The notes below the pieces were generated by a model. It had not been told where the DNA came from and did no database searches. It worked only from the letters and a program-made list of their open reading frames with translations. The position numbers were made by a program, and so were the translations under genes. Below are positions 9,851 through 19,307 of a DNA stretch of 64,000 bases, piece by piece (position 1 is the stretch's first letter; every line of letters starts with the position of its first letter). The stretch comes from Planctomycetaceae bacterium (lineage in GTDB: Bacteria; Planctomycetota; Planctomycetia; Planctomycetales; Planctomycetaceae). The stretch is taken from assembly GCA_021732785.1 (NCBI GenBank), contig JAKFUG010000017.1:212700-276699 (forward strand), in the 5' to 3' direction.

Positions 9851-9908
9851 TGTGTGCCAGTGCGGTCTTCTCTGCCATCGCGAAGACACTGGCGGAGCCA
9901 GTGGCACA
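9851..9908. repeat. Dispersed palindrome, CACTGGC family
   Basis: TGTGCCAGTG... at the left and ...CACTGGCGGAGCCAGTGGCACA at the right form a degenerate palindrome. Better copies with the same core and an internal AAGACACTGGC are at 32470-32545 and 62823-62900. It separates mreB from the small gene upstream. Confidence 0.65.
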
Positions 9909-9939
9909 GAGCGAAGGATACGGTCGGTTCGTCAAGCGG

Positions 9940-10077
9940 TTACGGGGCGAGTTTGCCGCCGTATTTGCCGAGTTCGAGCACCAGGAAAATGATGCCGGTG
10001 ATCAGCGAAGCCAGCGAGACGAACAGCAGGCCGACGTAAATGTCAGGGGCCGGGGAATCGGTACCGCGTGGCGCCAT
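9940..10077 (-). CDS. 45-residue single-pass membrane protein
   Basis: The ORF reads MAPRGTDSPAPDIYVGLLFV, then a strongly hydrophobic segment, and ends LELGKYGGKLAP and TAA. It would have a short N-terminal tail, one transmembrane helix (about residues 13-36) and a basic C-terminus. ATG to stop is 46 codons. It lies 78 bp downstream of the 282-residue coiled-coil gene on the same strand, and 258 bp upstream of mreB, so it could be a third member of that transcript. No clear Shine-Dalgarno is visible. The composition (clean hydrophobic helix, charged ends) argues for a real small protein. I do not recognise a family. Confidence 0.6.
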   Translation of the reverse strand: MAPRGTDSPAPDIYVGLLFVSLASLITGIIFLVLELGKYGGKLAP

Positions 10078-10155
10078 GATCGTAATTCCGAAAACGGACT
10101 GCGAAACGAGTTTGTAGGATTTGCCGGGCCGATGTCGGTTGTCCGGAACCGCGAA

Positions 10156-11004
10156 TCAGAACCGGGTGGTGACGTGATCGTCCTTCTGAATCGTGCTGTT
10201 CGGGGCCGTTTCAATCACCACCGCGACGGAAACATCCGGTCGAACGTCTTCGAGGCGGACGCGACCGAGGTACTTATCGCCGCGGTAGACGGTCAGGGTG
10301 TGACCAACAACCAGGCCGTCATCGCTCCCCACGCTGATTTCCACGAAGACACGGTTCCCCTTGGTTTCTTTCCGCGCTTCGAGCACTTCACCATCCAATT
10401 CCGGCGGGGGTGACGCCGAAACGGTCATCCGCCGGATATCGGTCGGCAGGTTGTTCGAGGCGAGGAATGCCCGCATCGTGGCGTTATCACGGAGCATCTG
10501 GTCGTACTTCGTCTTCGCCTGTGCGAGTTGCAGTTCAATCCCGAAGAGCTTGTCCCGCAAGACGTTCAGGTCTGTGACGGTGTCGTCGCGGGATTTGTTC
10601 AATTCGACATTGCGGGCCCGTTGAATCTGGGCTTCCTTGACCCGTTCTTCGGCTTCCTGGCTGTTCAGTTCGGCGACCGTCCGCTGGGTGTCGAAGTTGG
10701 TTTTGAGCCCCTTGTTGTCACTGTCGAGGCGGGCGTTGTCGGCGGTTAGCGCGGCGACCTGGCCTTGCAGGGCGGTATTCGTGTTCTTGACTTCGTCCCG
10801 TTCCTTCACGGCGTCGTCAATTTGCGATTGCAGCGCGGTTTGCGCGGCCTGAGCCGCGGAGGCCGCTGCTTTCAATTTGTCGTTGGCCCCGATGTAGGCC
10901 TTTTGATAGTTCGTCTGTGCGGTGAAGACGGCCCCGGCGAAGGCCATAAACATGACGCTCAACACCAGGTGGACCACCACCAGCACTTTGCCGAGAAACG
11001 TCAT
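10156..11004 (-). CDS. Coiled-coil membrane protein with beta-rich C-terminal domain
   Basis: An uncharacterised inner-membrane protein. A membrane segment (about residues 7-30) is followed by a long coiled coil (about 35-185) and a C-terminal globular domain (about 195-282) with the pattern VFVEISVGSDDGLVVGHTL...YLGRVRLEDV. That pattern recalls the small beta-barrel ends of MreC- or FlgT-like proteins: strand, G-D-D-G-L, strand, G-R-V. AAGGGA lies 8 bp before the ATG. The preceding gene, 67 bp upstream, is also a coiled-coil membrane protein with a similar N-terminus, suggesting a duplicated pair. The position upstream of mreBCD suggests an envelope scaffold role; this is inference. Confidence 0.75.
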   Translation of the reverse strand: MTFLGKVLVVVHLVLSVMFMAFAGAVFTAQTNYQKAYIGANDKLKAAASAAQAAQTALQSQIDDAVKERDEVKNTNTALQGQVAALTADNARLDSDNKGLKTNFDTQRTVAELNSQEAEERVKEAQIQRARNVELNKSRDDTVTDLNVLRDKLFGIELQLAQAKTKYDQMLRDNATMRAFLASNNLPTDIRRMTVSASPPPELDGEVLEARKETKGNRVFVEISVGSDDGLVVGHTLTVYRGDKYLGRVRLEDVRPDVSVAVVIETAPNSTIQKDDHVTTRF

Positions 11005-11071
11005 GTCATTAGTCCCTTGTCATCGCACAAATTGAACACGGGCAGGTCAACCGCGCACCGGGCAACCAGCA

Positions 11072-11779
11072 TCACTGAACGTCCGACCGCCCCTCGACCG
11101 CGACTTCACCGGCACCGAGTTGCCGCTTCAATTGCTGCTGCCGGGCATTCAAACGCTGTTGGCTTTCTTTCAGTTGCAACAGCTCGTCCTGCAACGCATC
11201 GCGCTGGCGCAGCGATGCAAACAAGTCGTCCCGCAACAATTCCAGTTGGGTTTGCAACCGGAAGACTTCAAACCGGCGTTCTTCAAACTGCTTTTGGACA
11301 GCCGTTAAATCGACGCCCTTTTGAGCCAGGCTTTCGGTGGCCGTTGCCACTTCGGCGGCCAATTTCTTCAATTGTTCATCATACGCCGTAGCGCGGGCTT
11401 TGATGCCGACATGATCGGCGGCAATCGTCTGATTGGCCAGATCCCGCGCCGCGGTCTCGGCTAAAATCTTTTCCTTGAGATCGGTGAGTTCATCCCGCAG
11501 ATCCTTGAGTACGCGATCCTGAGCTTTAAGGATCACGGCGGCCAGCAGCGGATCGGTCCCAATCGAAGTGTTTGAACGCGTGTGAGTGACCGTCCAGCTT
11601 CCCTTCGGGACGTCGGGCGCTTTGAAGGTGACCTGGCGTCCGTATTCCCCGGTGTTCTGCATCTGGTCCGCCAATGCCGACCAGTTAGGACCACCCAGAA
11701 TCAATGCACCCACGAAGGCAAAATAGGCCAGGCTTGCCGCGGCAACGAAAACCACCAGGACTTTGCTGAAGCGAGTCAT
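11072..11779 (-). CDS. Coiled-coil membrane protein, paralogue-like partner
   Basis: This 235-residue protein starts MTRFSKVLVVFVAAASLAYF, with one membrane helix (about 6-29). It then has a short linker with Trp and Gly, and a long heptad-rich region (about 80-220) dominated by Leu, Gln, Arg and Asp. It ends LGAGEVAVEGRSDVQ without the beta-rich domain seen in the downstream gene. The two N-termini (MTxxxKVLVV then hydrophobic) are alike. It appears to be the first gene of a three-gene run ending at 9940. Function is unknown; a hetero-oligomeric coiled-coil scaffold in the inner membrane is the simplest reading. Confidence 0.7.
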   Translation of the reverse strand: MTRFSKVLVVFVAAASLAYFAFVGALILGGPNWSALADQMQNTGEYGRQVTFKAPDVPKGSWTVTHTRSNTSIGTDPLLAAVILKAQDRVLKDLRDELTDLKEKILAETAARDLANQTIAADHVGIKARATAYDEQLKKLAAEVATATESLAQKGVDLTAVQKQFEERRFEVFRLQTQLELLRDDLFASLRQRDALQDELLQLKESQQRLNARQQQLKRQLGAGEVAVEGRSDVQ

Positions 11780-12324
11780 GCCGTCTCACAGCCCCGAGGT
11801 GGTAAAACTTGGAAAATTCGCCGATCTGGTGCGGTGCTCGAAAAACCAGTGGCGGAAGGTCGTTCCATTCAGTCTAACGACGAAACCAGAGCGGCCTCGC
11901 GTTTTTTGCGAAAGATTTCGGATCACAAGCATCGTAGCAGCGTTAAAAAATCCCTGTCAACGAGAAACTCTTCGTAATTCACCGAGTTTCCGCGGCCTGA
12001 CACGTTCGTCCTGCCGATCTCAAACCCGTCCGTGTGAATTCGCCTGGCTGACAGTCTCTCGCTTCCTTGGTTCGGCATCCCCTTTGGCGACATGCACGAA
12101 TCCTGCCGTTGCCGACATGACCTGAGTTTTCGGTAAAGCTCCACCCGGAACCCTTGCTGTTCGCATCACTTCCGTTAAAGATACGCTGAGAGGAATCGTT
12201 GCTGTCGCTGTAATCCACAGCATCGTTGCCACCCCGTCTTTCGTTCCCTTCTGAAATCTGTTGCTTTCATCGTTGGGTTCCGACTGGCCGTGGCATCACT
12301 TCTCTAAATAGAGCGGGCCCGCTT
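11780..12324. other. 545-bp divergent intergenic region
   Basis: It separates the minus-strand coiled-coil operon from the plus-strand STAS gene, so it should hold two promoters. The stretch 11870-12000 is relatively AT-rich for this window. I found no convincing gene, palindrome or defined promoter hexamers. Confidence 0.4.
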
Positions 12325-13020
12325 ATGACTTCCGTACCCACGTTTCAGATTGATTCCATTCAGGGACGAACCGTCGTTTCGTTCCTGCCCCAATTGAACG
12401 AGATTCCCTGGTCCGAAATTGAAAAAGTCGGCGGGGCGATCTTGCCACGATTGCAGGAGGCGGCCTCGCCGGGCGTGCTCGTGGATCTGTGCGCGCTGAA
12501 GTACATGGGGAGTGCCTCGCTGGCGCTGATTGTGCGCATCTACAAAACGGTGACCGAAAAACGAGGCCGGATGATCGTCGCCAATAGCGACCCGATGGTG
12601 GGTGAAGTTCTCGCCAAAGCCGGGCTGGAGAAAATCTGGGAAATTGCTCCCAACCGGGCCGACGGGTTACGCCGCCTGGGCTTGCCCACGAGTGAAGCCG
12701 TCCGTCGGGCCGGGGGCTGGCAAAATCTGGTGGCAATTCTGGGGTTGCTCGTTTCGGCGATCGGCTTCGCGGTCCACTTCAGCCCCGCGATCGATCTCGG
12801 TGCCCACATGGTCATCGGCATGCAAATTGGCGGGGGGTTGATCGGCTTCGGGTTCGCCTTGTGGGCGATTCTCGAAGGCGCAGGTTCGGCCCGCACGATC
12901 GGGGCGATGGTCCTGGTTGCCAGCGTTGCCTTGCTGTTGTCGGGGGTCTTTAATTTCGCCCAGCCGACGCGCGATCAACCCGTGACCTTCGCCGCCGGGC
13001 CGTTTCTGCGGTCCGTTTGA
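12325..13020 (+). CDS. STAS-domain protein with three membrane helices
   Basis: The N-terminal half (about 1-110) has a SpoIIAA/STAS-like layout. The LVDLCALKYMGSASLALIVR segment contains the serine position (S63 or S65) that is phosphorylated in anti-sigma antagonists. The C-terminal half has three hydrophobic helices (about 133-151, 160-183, 190-211), which is unusual because most STAS antagonists are soluble. An ATG at 12325 gives a STAS domain starting at its first strand; an upstream in-frame start at 12226 would add an unlikely leader. No SulP transporter domain precedes it. It may be a membrane-bound sensor in a partner-switching pathway. The neighbouring secretion-type ATPase is co-directional. 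Confidence 0.75.
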   Translation: MTSVPTFQIDSIQGRTVVSFLPQLNEIPWSEIEKVGGAILPRLQEAASPGVLVDLCALKYMGSASLALIVRIYKTVTEKRGRMIVANSDPMVGEVLAKAGLEKIWEIAPNRADGLRRLGLPTSEAVRRAGGWQNLVAILGLLVSAIGFAVHFSPAIDLGAHMVIGMQIGGGLIGFGFALWAILEGAGSARTIGAMVLVASVALLLSGVFNFAQPTRDQPVTFAAGPFLRSV

Positions 13021-13105
13021 ACCAGTAAACCTTCCGCGATCCTCGGCCGTTTCCGATCGAATTTTTCCCGCCTTCCTCCGGTGATTCCCTTCAGGATCTG
13101 TAGCA

Positions 13106-14350
13106 ATGACAGACGTCGCCATCATGACCGAGGCTTCGGAAAGCCGGCAGAAAGCCCTGCAGGAAGAGCTGAAAGAACTGCTCGATCTGGTGGGACCGGC
13201 CCCGCTGGTGGATCTGCTCCTCGAACGCGCCTTCCAGTTGCGGGCGACGGACATTCATCTCGATCCGTCCAAGAACGGACTCCGCGTGCGGTTGCGGGTC
13301 GACGGCATGTTGCACGACATTCTGCAATTGCCCGCGGAAATGATGAATCAGGTGACCTCCCGCGTGAAACTCATGGCGGGGATGGACATCACCGAACGGC
13401 GGCTGGCCCAGGACGGACACATCGCCAACACCGCCTTCAAAGATCACCGCGACGTCCGCGTCGGCAGCGGCCCCACCATTCATGGCGAACGGCTGGTCCT
13501 GCGGTTGATGCCCGACAGCAAGACGTACACGCACCTCGAAGAACTCGGCCTCGAAGACGAGCAAGCCACGGCCATCCAGCGCGCGTTGCGACTGCCGTAC
13601 GGACTCGTGCTCAGCGTTGGTCCGGTCGGCAGCGGCAAAAGCACGACGATGTATAGCTGCCTGGAACTGCTCAACAAACCGGGGCGCAGCCTGGTCACGA
13701 TTGAAGACCCGGTGGAGCGCCGGATGGATAATGTCAATCAGGTGCAGATTGAACCGCGAATCGATTTCGGCTTCGTCGAAGCGCTGCGCGGCATCCTGCG
13801 GCAAGACCCCGACGTGGTGATGGTCGGGGAAATCCGCGATCCCGAAACCGCACACATTGCCATTCGCGCGGGATTGACCGGCGTCCGCGTCCTCAGCACG
13901 CTGCATGCCAATGACACGGCGGCCACCATCGATGTCTTCCGCGACTTCAATATCCCGCCGATTTTTATCGCCGACAGTGTGAACTGCATCCTGTCGCAGC
14001 GATTGGTGCGCAAAGTGTGTGAATCTTCGTTTCAGGAATACGTTCCGGACGTCACCGACTGCGCGATCCTCGGCATCGATCCTTCCACGGCGGACCTCGT
14101 GCGTTTACGCCGGGGGGTTCCCTCCGAGGCAAACTTCCATACGGGTTACCTTGGTCGGACCGGCGTGTTTGAAGTGCTGATGATTGATCCGGAATTGCGA
14201 GCCGCGATTTTGTCGGGCCGGGGAGCGACGGAAATCCGCGAGATGGCGATCCGCAACGGCTTACAGACGCTGGAACATTCCGCGAAGAAAAAAGTCCGCA
14301 CGGGCCTCACCACGCTGGAAGAAATGCACCGCGTTCTCGTCGTCGATTGA
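13106..14350 (+). CDS. GspE/PilB-type secretion or pilus ATPase, zinc site lost
   Basis: A hexameric traffic ATPase of the type II secretion and type IV pilus superfamily. It has the N2-domain signature ATDIHLDP (47-54), Walker [10 protein letters not shown] (172-180), Asp box, Walker B with GEIRD (about 235-245) and His box STLHAND (264-270). The 414-residue length is short because the N1 domain is missing. The tetracysteine zinc module expected after RLVRKVC is degenerate: only C305 and C319 remain, and the CxxC pairs are absent. No pseudopilin, platform or secretin gene is nearby. It is probably a stand-alone or accessory ATPase; whether it drives secretion, pili or another assembly is open. 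Confidence 0.85.
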   Translation: MTDVAIMTEASESRQKALQEELKELLDLVGPAPLVDLLLERAFQLRATDIHLDPSKNGLRVRLRVDGMLHDILQLPAEMMNQVTSRVKLMAGMDITERRLAQDGHIANTAFKDHRDVRVGSGPTIHGERLVLRLMPDSKTYTHLEELGLEDEQATAIQRALRLPYGLVLSVGPVGSGKSTTMYSCLELLNKPGRSLVTIEDPVERRMDNVNQVQIEPRIDFGFVEALRGILRQDPDVVMVGEIRDPETAHIAIRAGLTGVRVLSTLHANDTAATIDVFRDFNIPPIFIADSVNCILSQRLVRKVCESSFQEYVPDVTDCAILGIDPSTADLVRLRRGVPSEANFHTGYLGRTGVFEVLMIDPELRAAILSGRGATEIREMAIRNGLQTLEHSAKKKVRTGLTTLEEMHRVLVVD

Positions 14351-14363
14351 AATTTCCCTTGGA

Positions 14364-14394
14364 AGCCCAGGGATGCTGATCCCTGGGTTGTTTT
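14364..14394 (+). terminator. Rho-independent terminator after the ATPase gene
   Basis: The stem AGCCCAGGGAT / ATCCCTGGGTT with a 4-base loop is followed by GTTTTG, 14 bp after the stop codon at 14350. The stem and short T-run fit intrinsic termination. Confidence 0.7.
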
Positions 14395-14523
14395 GATCTC
14401 CGGCGGGTTCATCGGGCGAAGAGCTTTACACCACGGGAGCCGTTGTGCTATTCCAAGAGGTCGCGAAACGCGGATAAATCAGCAGGAGTCGATTGGTTTC
14501 GCGAGTTTTGTCAGGAATGGTCG

Positions 14524-15471
14524 ATGCGCGTCTTAATCACGGGGGGAGCCGGTTTCATCGGCAGCCACATTGTAGACGCGTGTCTGGCCGCCGGGCAGGA
14601 ACCCTTCGTCGTCGATAATCTGTCGAGCGGGTCGCCCAAGAATCTTCCGTCAACCGTGCGGCTGTTTCAGGTCGACATCCGCGATCAAGCCGGTTTGCAG
14701 CGCGCGTTTTCTGAAGCCCGCCCGGAGGTTGTGATCCATCAGGCGGCGCAGATGTCGGTCAGCCGTTCGGTGCGCGAACCCGCGTTTGATGCGAGCGTGA
14801 ATGTCCTCGGGTTGCTGAACGTCTTCGATCAAGCCGTGCGCGTGAAAGCCCAGCGGATTGTGTTCGCGTCGTCCGGCGGAGTGCTGTACGGCGACGTCTT
14901 CACACCGGCTCCGGAAGAGACACCGGCGAATCCGATCTCGCCGTACGGCATCAGCAAATGGGTCGGCGAACGGTATCTCGAATTCTATGCCCGCGAGTTC
15001 GGTTTGACCGGCGTCGCGCTGCGGTATGCCAACGTGTACGGCCCGCGGCAAAACCCCCACGGGGAAGCGGGAGTGGTGGCGATCTTCTGCCAGAGAATGC
15101 TCGCCGGTGAATCGGTCCGCATCAACGGCGATGGCAAATATGATCGCGACTATGTGTTCGGACCAGACGTCGCTCGCGCCAATCAACTGGCACTGACCGC
15201 GAACATTCCCGGCGGCTTTGTGGCCTTGAATATCGGAACCGGCATGGCGGTGGATGTGAACACACTTGAGGGCAACGTCCGTGCGGCGATCCAAGCCCTG
15301 CCAGGCGATTCGAATCCACCGCCGCCGGAATATGGACCGGCCCGTGCGGGCGATCTCCGTTCGAGTCTCGTCGATGCCTCCCGCGCCAAAAACGTTCTCG
15401 GATGGTCCCCCACCGTGACGTTGCAGGAAGGCCTGCAGCGCACGGCTCAATGGTTTGCTCAACAGGGATGA
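14524..15471 (+). CDS. NAD-dependent sugar-nucleotide epimerase (GalE-like SDR)
   Basis: An extended SDR acting on an NDP-sugar. It has the Rossmann motif TGGAGFIGSH (6-15), the SSGG catalytic serine region (117-120) and YGISK (Y141, K145). The 315 residues match GalE-like epimerases. The ATG at 14524 fits because the nucleotide-binding strand RVLITGG begins at residue 2; an upstream GTG/ATG would add 27 poorly folded residues. It is the first gene of a five-gene nucleotide-sugar cluster. UDP-glucose 4-epimerase is the likeliest activity, but substrate cannot be fixed from sequence. Confidence 0.87.
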   Translation: MRVLITGGAGFIGSHIVDACLAAGQEPFVVDNLSSGSPKNLPSTVRLFQVDIRDQAGLQRAFSEARPEVVIHQAAQMSVSRSVREPAFDASVNVLGLLNVFDQAVRVKAQRIVFASSGGVLYGDVFTPAPEETPANPISPYGISKWVGERYLEFYAREFGLTGVALRYANVYGPRQNPHGEAGVVAIFCQRMLAGESVRINGDGKYDRDYVFGPDVARANQLALTANIPGGFVALNIGTGMAVDVNTLEGNVRAAIQALPGDSNPPPPEYGPARAGDLRSSLVDASRAKNVLGWSPTVTLQEGLQRTAQWFAQQG

Positions 15472-15808
15472 GGCCAACCATGAGAAGTCTGCGGTTACAA
15501 TTTGAGATGGGTAATGTCGATTCGCTCGAGGCATTACGCCCCGAAGGGGTTCGATTCGATAGCCCAGGGCGACAGCCCCGGGTCAATGTCACCCCACAGA
15601 ACCTAAGGCCCAACGGGCCGCAACTCTGTGAAGAGTCACGGCCCGTTGGGCCTGGCGGGATTGTTTTCCGATCGTCCCCAGGGCTAACGCCCTGGGCTAT
15701 CGAATCCTGCCCCGTTGGGGCGAACACATCTCACCGAATACGGACGCTTTCTCGATGTTGCCATCACCACGAGTGGCTCATCGCTCTGCGTGAAGGATCA
15801 CACACAAC
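15472..15808. repeat. Complex intergenic repeat
   Basis: About 15530-15725 holds nested palindromes: GCCCCGAAGGGG, ATAGCCCAGGGCGACAGCCC with its partner CCAGGGCTAACGCCCTGGGCTAT near 15683, and GGCCCAACGGGCC with GGCCCGTTGGGCC. Similar motifs (GCCCTGGGCTATCGAAT, CCCCGTTGGGG) recur at 45927-46150, so this is one repeat family. No gene is seen. Confidence 0.7.
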
Positions 15809-16819
15809 ATGACCCACTACCTCGTGACCGGAGTGGCGGGCTTCATCGGCAGTCACACCGTCCGGCGGTTGCTCGATCGGGGCGACACCGTCTACGGCAT
15901 CGATAACCTTAACGATTATTATTCCGTCCAGTTGAAGCGAGATCGGTTGGCGCTGCTGGAAGGCCGTCCCGGATTTGAGTTCCAACAACTCGATCTCGCC
16001 GATCGACCGGGCATGAGCGAGCTGTTTGCGAATCATCAATTCGACGTCGTGATTCACCTCGGTGCCCAGGCCGGCGTACGGTACTCGCTGACGAATCCGC
16101 ATGCGTATGTCGACAGCAATCTCGTGGGGTTCGTGAATATCCTCGAAGGCTGCCGGCATCATGGCGTGAAACACCTGGCGTATGCGTCATCGAGTTCCGT
16201 CTACGGCGCGAACACCGAGATGCCGTTCTCGATCCATCACAACGTCGATCACCCCGTCAGCCTGTACGCGGCGACGAAAAAAGCCAACGAGTTAATGGCC
16301 CACACCTACAGCCATCTTTACAAGTTGCCGACGACGGGGCTGCGGTTCTTCACCGTCTATGGACCGTGGGGCCGCCCGGATATGGCCCTGTGGCTGTTCA
16401 CGCAGGCGATTCTCGCGGGCCAGCCGATTGATGTCTTCAACGAAGGCAAGATGCGGCGGGATTTCACCTATGTGGATGACATCGTCGAAGGCGTGATTCG
16501 CGTCGCCGACCATACCGCGGCACCGAATCCGCAGTGGTCGAGCAGTCACCCCGATCCCGCCACGAGTTTCGCCCCCTACCGCGTGTACAACATCGGTAAC
16601 AACCAGCCGGTGGAACTGATGTATTTGATCGAAGTGCTGGAAGGCCATCTCGGCACGAAAGCCGTCAAACGGATGTTGCCCATGCAGCCGGGCGACGTCC
16701 CCGCCACCTTCGCCGATGTCGACGACCTGATCGCCGACGTCGGTTTCCGCCCCGCCACCACCATCGAAGACGGCGTCGGCCGCTTCGTGAAGTGGTATCG
16801 GGAATACCACAACAGGTGA
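15809..16819 (+). CDS. UDP-glucuronate 4-epimerase
   Basis: Interconverts UDP-glucuronate and UDP-galacturonate. The 336-residue extended SDR has [10 protein letters not shown] (7-16), then the family stretch [17 protein letters not shown] (31-47). The catalytic set is SSSS near 128 with YAATK (Y153, K157), and [14 protein letters not shown] is highly characteristic of Cap1J/LspL-type UDP-GlcA epimerases. ATG at 15809. It lies between the GalE-like gene and UDP-glucose dehydrogenase, which makes its substrate. The functional call is strong because of the [10 protein letters not shown] signature. Confidence 0.93.
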   Translation: MTHYLVTGVAGFIGSHTVRRLLDRGDTVYGIDNLNDYYSVQLKRDRLALLEGRPGFEFQQLDLADRPGMSELFANHQFDVVIHLGAQAGVRYSLTNPHAYVDSNLVGFVNILEGCRHHGVKHLAYASSSSVYGANTEMPFSIHHNVDHPVSLYAATKKANELMAHTYSHLYKLPTTGLRFFTVYGPWGRPDMALWLFTQAILAGQPIDVFNEGKMRRDFTYVDDIVEGVIRVADHTAAPNPQWSSSHPDPATSFAPYRVYNIGNNQPVELMYLIEVLEGHLGTKAVKRMLPMQPGDVPATFADVDDLIADVGFRPATTIEDGVGRFVKWYREYHNR

Positions 16820-16892
16820 TCGGTGGCAGGTGGTGGGTGGCAGGCAGAAAATCTCCTTTCTCTGCCTACCACCTGCCACCCACCACCGACCA
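16818..16892. repeat. Palindrome of GGTGGCAGGTGG type
   Basis: The left arm (16823-16848) is a tandem-like GGTGGCAGGTGGTGGGTGGCAGG run and the right arm (16861-16890) its complement. It fills the 90 bp between the epimerase stop and the ugd ATG. Confidence 0.75.
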
Positions 16893-16909
16893 CCCGAACG
16901 GACCACTCC

Positions 16910-18217
16910 ATGCGTATCGTGATGATCGGCACCGGCTATGTCGGTTTGGTGACCGGAACGTGTCTCGCCGACAGTGGCAATGAAGTCACCTGTGTGGATA
17001 TCAATCAGGCCAAAATCGATGGTCTGAAAAAGGGCGTGATTCCGATCTATGAACCGGGTCTGGAAGAACTCGTCCGTCGTAATTTTCACGCGAAGCGGCT
17101 GCAGTTCACGACTGATCTGGCGACGGTGACGAAGACGGCACAGCTCGTGTTTATTGCCGTGGGGACGCCGCAGGGCGACGACGGCAACGCCGATCTCTCC
17201 GCGCTGTGGGCCGTGGTGGACACGCTCGCGCCGCATCTGCCGACGACGGCGATTGTCGTGACGAAAAGCACGGTCCCCGTCGGTACCAACCGCATGGTCT
17301 ATGACCGGTTGCGGGAGAAAACCGGCCGCGATGTCAGCGTCTGTTCGAACCCCGAATTCCTCAAAGAAGGCTGTGCGATCGATGACTTCACCAAGCCCGA
17401 CCGCGTGGTGGTCGGTGTGTTGAAGCCGGACGTCGGCCAGGTGATGCACGAGTTGTACAAGCCGTTCCTGCGTACCGAACGCCCGTTTCTGACGATGGGT
17501 CTCGAAAGCGCCGAGATGACGAAGTACGTTGCCAACTGCATGCTGGCGACGAAAATCAGTTTCATCAATGAAATGGCGAACTTGTGCGAAGCCGTCGGCG
17601 CGGATGTGAACGAAGTCCGCCGCGGAATTGGTCACGATCAACGGATCGGCTTTCAGTTCCTGTTTCCCGGCGTCGGTTATGGCGGGTCGTGTTTCCCGAA
17701 GGATGTGCGGGCGCTGGTTGCCAAGTCGCAATCTCACGGGCTGGTTCCGCGCATCCTGCAAGCCGTTGACGATGTGAACAATCAGCAGAAGCACGTGCTT
17801 TTCCGTAAGCTGATCGCGCATTTTGGGGAATCGCTCACCGGCCGGAAGTTCGCAGTGTGGGGCCTGTCGTTCAAACCGCGGACCGACGATATCCGGGAGG
17901 CCCCGGCCCTCGTGCTGATCGAGGAACTACTCGCAGCCGGAGCGCAGGTCATCGTGCATGATCCCGTCGCGATGGACAATGTCCGTGCGATCTATGGTGA
18001 TCGCGTGACATTCTGCCCGCATCATTACGATACGCTCGAAGCCGCCGATGCTTTGGTGATCTGCACCGAATGGCCGGAGTTCCGCAATCCCGATTTCGAT
18101 TATCTCAAGCACAAATTGAAACAACCGCTGATCTTCGACGGCCGCAATCTCTGGGAAGCCGCGGCGATGGCGGACCGCGGATTCGAATACTTCGGGATTG
18201 GTCTGAAGGGGAAGTGA
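16910..18217 (+). CDS. ugd: UDP-glucose 6-dehydrogenase
   Basis: Oxidises UDP-glucose to UDP-glucuronate with two NAD+. The 435 residues comprise the N-terminal Rossmann [10 protein letters not shown] (7-16), the central helical domain, and the catalytic GGSCFPKD (C261) with K265. The C-terminal UDP-binding domain is also present, with [19 protein letters not shown]. The ATG at 16910 is chosen because residue 1 begins the first beta strand; the upstream in-frame extension runs through the palindrome. It feeds the flanking UDP-GlcA epimerase and UDP-GlcA decarboxylase. Identity is firm. Confidence 0.96.
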   Translation: MRIVMIGTGYVGLVTGTCLADSGNEVTCVDINQAKIDGLKKGVIPIYEPGLEELVRRNFHAKRLQFTTDLATVTKTAQLVFIAVGTPQGDDGNADLSALWAVVDTLAPHLPTTAIVVTKSTVPVGTNRMVYDRLREKTGRDVSVCSNPEFLKEGCAIDDFTKPDRVVVGVLKPDVGQVMHELYKPFLRTERPFLTMGLESAEMTKYVANCMLATKISFINEMANLCEAVGADVNEVRRGIGHDQRIGFQFLFPGVGYGGSCFPKDVRALVAKSQSHGLVPRILQAVDDVNNQQKHVLFRKLIAHFGESLTGRKFAVWGLSFKPRTDDIREAPALVLIEELLAAGAQVIVHDPVAMDNVRAIYGDRVTFCPHHYDTLEAADALVICTEWPEFRNPDFDYLKHKLKQPLIFDGRNLWEAAAMADRGFEYFGIGLKGK

Positions 18218-18327
18218 TGAGACATAAGTGATGATTGATGAGGCGGACGGTGGCCTCTCGATCAAACATCCGTATCGCTTGAGATTGTTTTACTCATCAC
18301 TCAGCATTCATCACTTAGCACTCGGAT
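18218..18327. repeat. Imperfect palindrome between ugd and uxs
   Basis: GATGAGACATAAGTGATGA at the left and TACTCATCACTCAGCATTCATC at the right are loosely complementary. It is a weaker member of the intergenic palindrome class. No gene is seen. Confidence 0.4.
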
Positions 18328-18333
18328 ATGTTC

Positions 18334-19305
18334 ATGCGTAACATTCTCGTCACCGGCGGTGCAGGTTTTCTCGGCAGCCATTTGTGTGAGCGGTTGCTCG
18401 ATCGCGGTGATAATGTCATTTGCGTTGATAATTTCTTCACCGGGCGGAAGGACAATATCCTGCCGCTGATCGGCAATCCGCGGTTTGAAGTGGTCCGGCA
18501 CGACATCGTCCATCCGTTCTTTCTTGAAGTGGACCAGATCTACAATCTCGCGTGCCCGGCGTCCCCGATTGCGTATCAGTACAACCCGATCAAGACGATC
18601 AAGACGTCGACGGTCGGCGTGGTGAACGTCCTCGGTCTCGCGAAGCGGTGTCGGGCACGGGTGTTACAGGCGTCGACATCGGAGGTGTATGGCGATCCGG
18701 AAGTCCATCCGCAGACGGAAGATTACTGGGGGCACGTCAATCCGCTGGGGCCGCGGAGTTGTTACGACGAAGGCAAGCGCGTCGCCGAATCGCTGTGCAT
18801 GAATTATCACCACGCCCACGGTCTGGAAGTCCGCATCATCCGCATCTTCAACACGTATGGCCCGCGGATGGACCCCAACGACGGTCGTGTGATTTCCAAT
18901 TTCCTCACGCAATCGATGCAGGGCGAACCCCTCACCGTGTACGGTGACGGCACCCAAACGCGGTCGTTCTGTTATGTCGACGACCTCATCCGGGGCATGA
19001 TCGCGCTGATGGATCAGGACGAAGAAACCGGCCCGATCAACATCGGCAATCCGGGCGAATACACGATGCTGGAACTCGCCGAGCAGGTGCTCAACCTCAC
19101 GGGTTCGAAGTCCGAGATCCAGTTTGTCCCGTTGCCGAAAGACGATCCGAAGCAGCGTTGTCCGGACATCACCCGCGCGAAGAATCTGCTGGGCTGGACG
19201 CCGGAAGTCGATCTCGTTACCGGGCTGACCAAGACCGTCGCCTACTATCGCGACTGGCAGGCCCGCGGCGGTGTGCGACAGTCGAAGTATCGGCGTGAAG
19301 GATGA
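18334..19305 (+). CDS. uxs: UDP-glucuronate decarboxylase (UDP-xylose synthase)
   Basis: Converts UDP-glucuronate to UDP-xylose with release of CO2. It has Rossmann [10 protein letters not shown] (7-16), the UXS hallmark [13 protein letters not shown] (70-82), STSEVYGDP (115-122) and the catalytic pair Y144 and K148 in SCYDEGKR. The RSFCYVDDL and YTMLELAE segments also match. An ATG at 18334 removes a two-residue leader; 18328 is an alternative. It sits directly after ugd, giving a complete route from UDP-glucose to UDP-xylose. The decarboxylase call is strong. Confidence 0.94.
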   Translation: MRNILVTGGAGFLGSHLCERLLDRGDNVICVDNFFTGRKDNILPLIGNPRFEVVRHDIVHPFFLEVDQIYNLACPASPIAYQYNPIKTIKTSTVGVVNVLGLAKRCRARVLQASTSEVYGDPEVHPQTEDYWGHVNPLGPRSCYDEGKRVAESLCMNYHHAHGLEVRIIRIFNTYGPRMDPNDGRVISNFLTQSMQGEPLTVYGDGTQTRSFCYVDDLIRGMIALMDQDEETGPINIGNPGEYTMLELAEQVLNLTGSKSEIQFVPLPKDDPKQRCPDITRAKNLLGWTPEVDLVTGLTKTVAYYRDWQARGGVRQSKYRREG

Positions 19306-19307
19306 AG

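Noticed and set aside
12020..12232. Minus-strand ORF in the divergent spacer upstream of the STAS gene
   Set aside because: Short, with no convincing Shine-Dalgarno or motif, and composition is mixed; I could not support it as a gene.
15545..15565. GGTTCGATTC that looks like a tRNA T-arm
   Set aside because: No acceptor stem, D-arm or anticodon arm can be folded around it; it belongs to the complex palindromic repeat.
16292..17821. Very long minus-strand frame across the epimerase and ugd
   Set aside because: It lies opposite two strongly supported genes and reads as His/Arg-rich shadow sequence.
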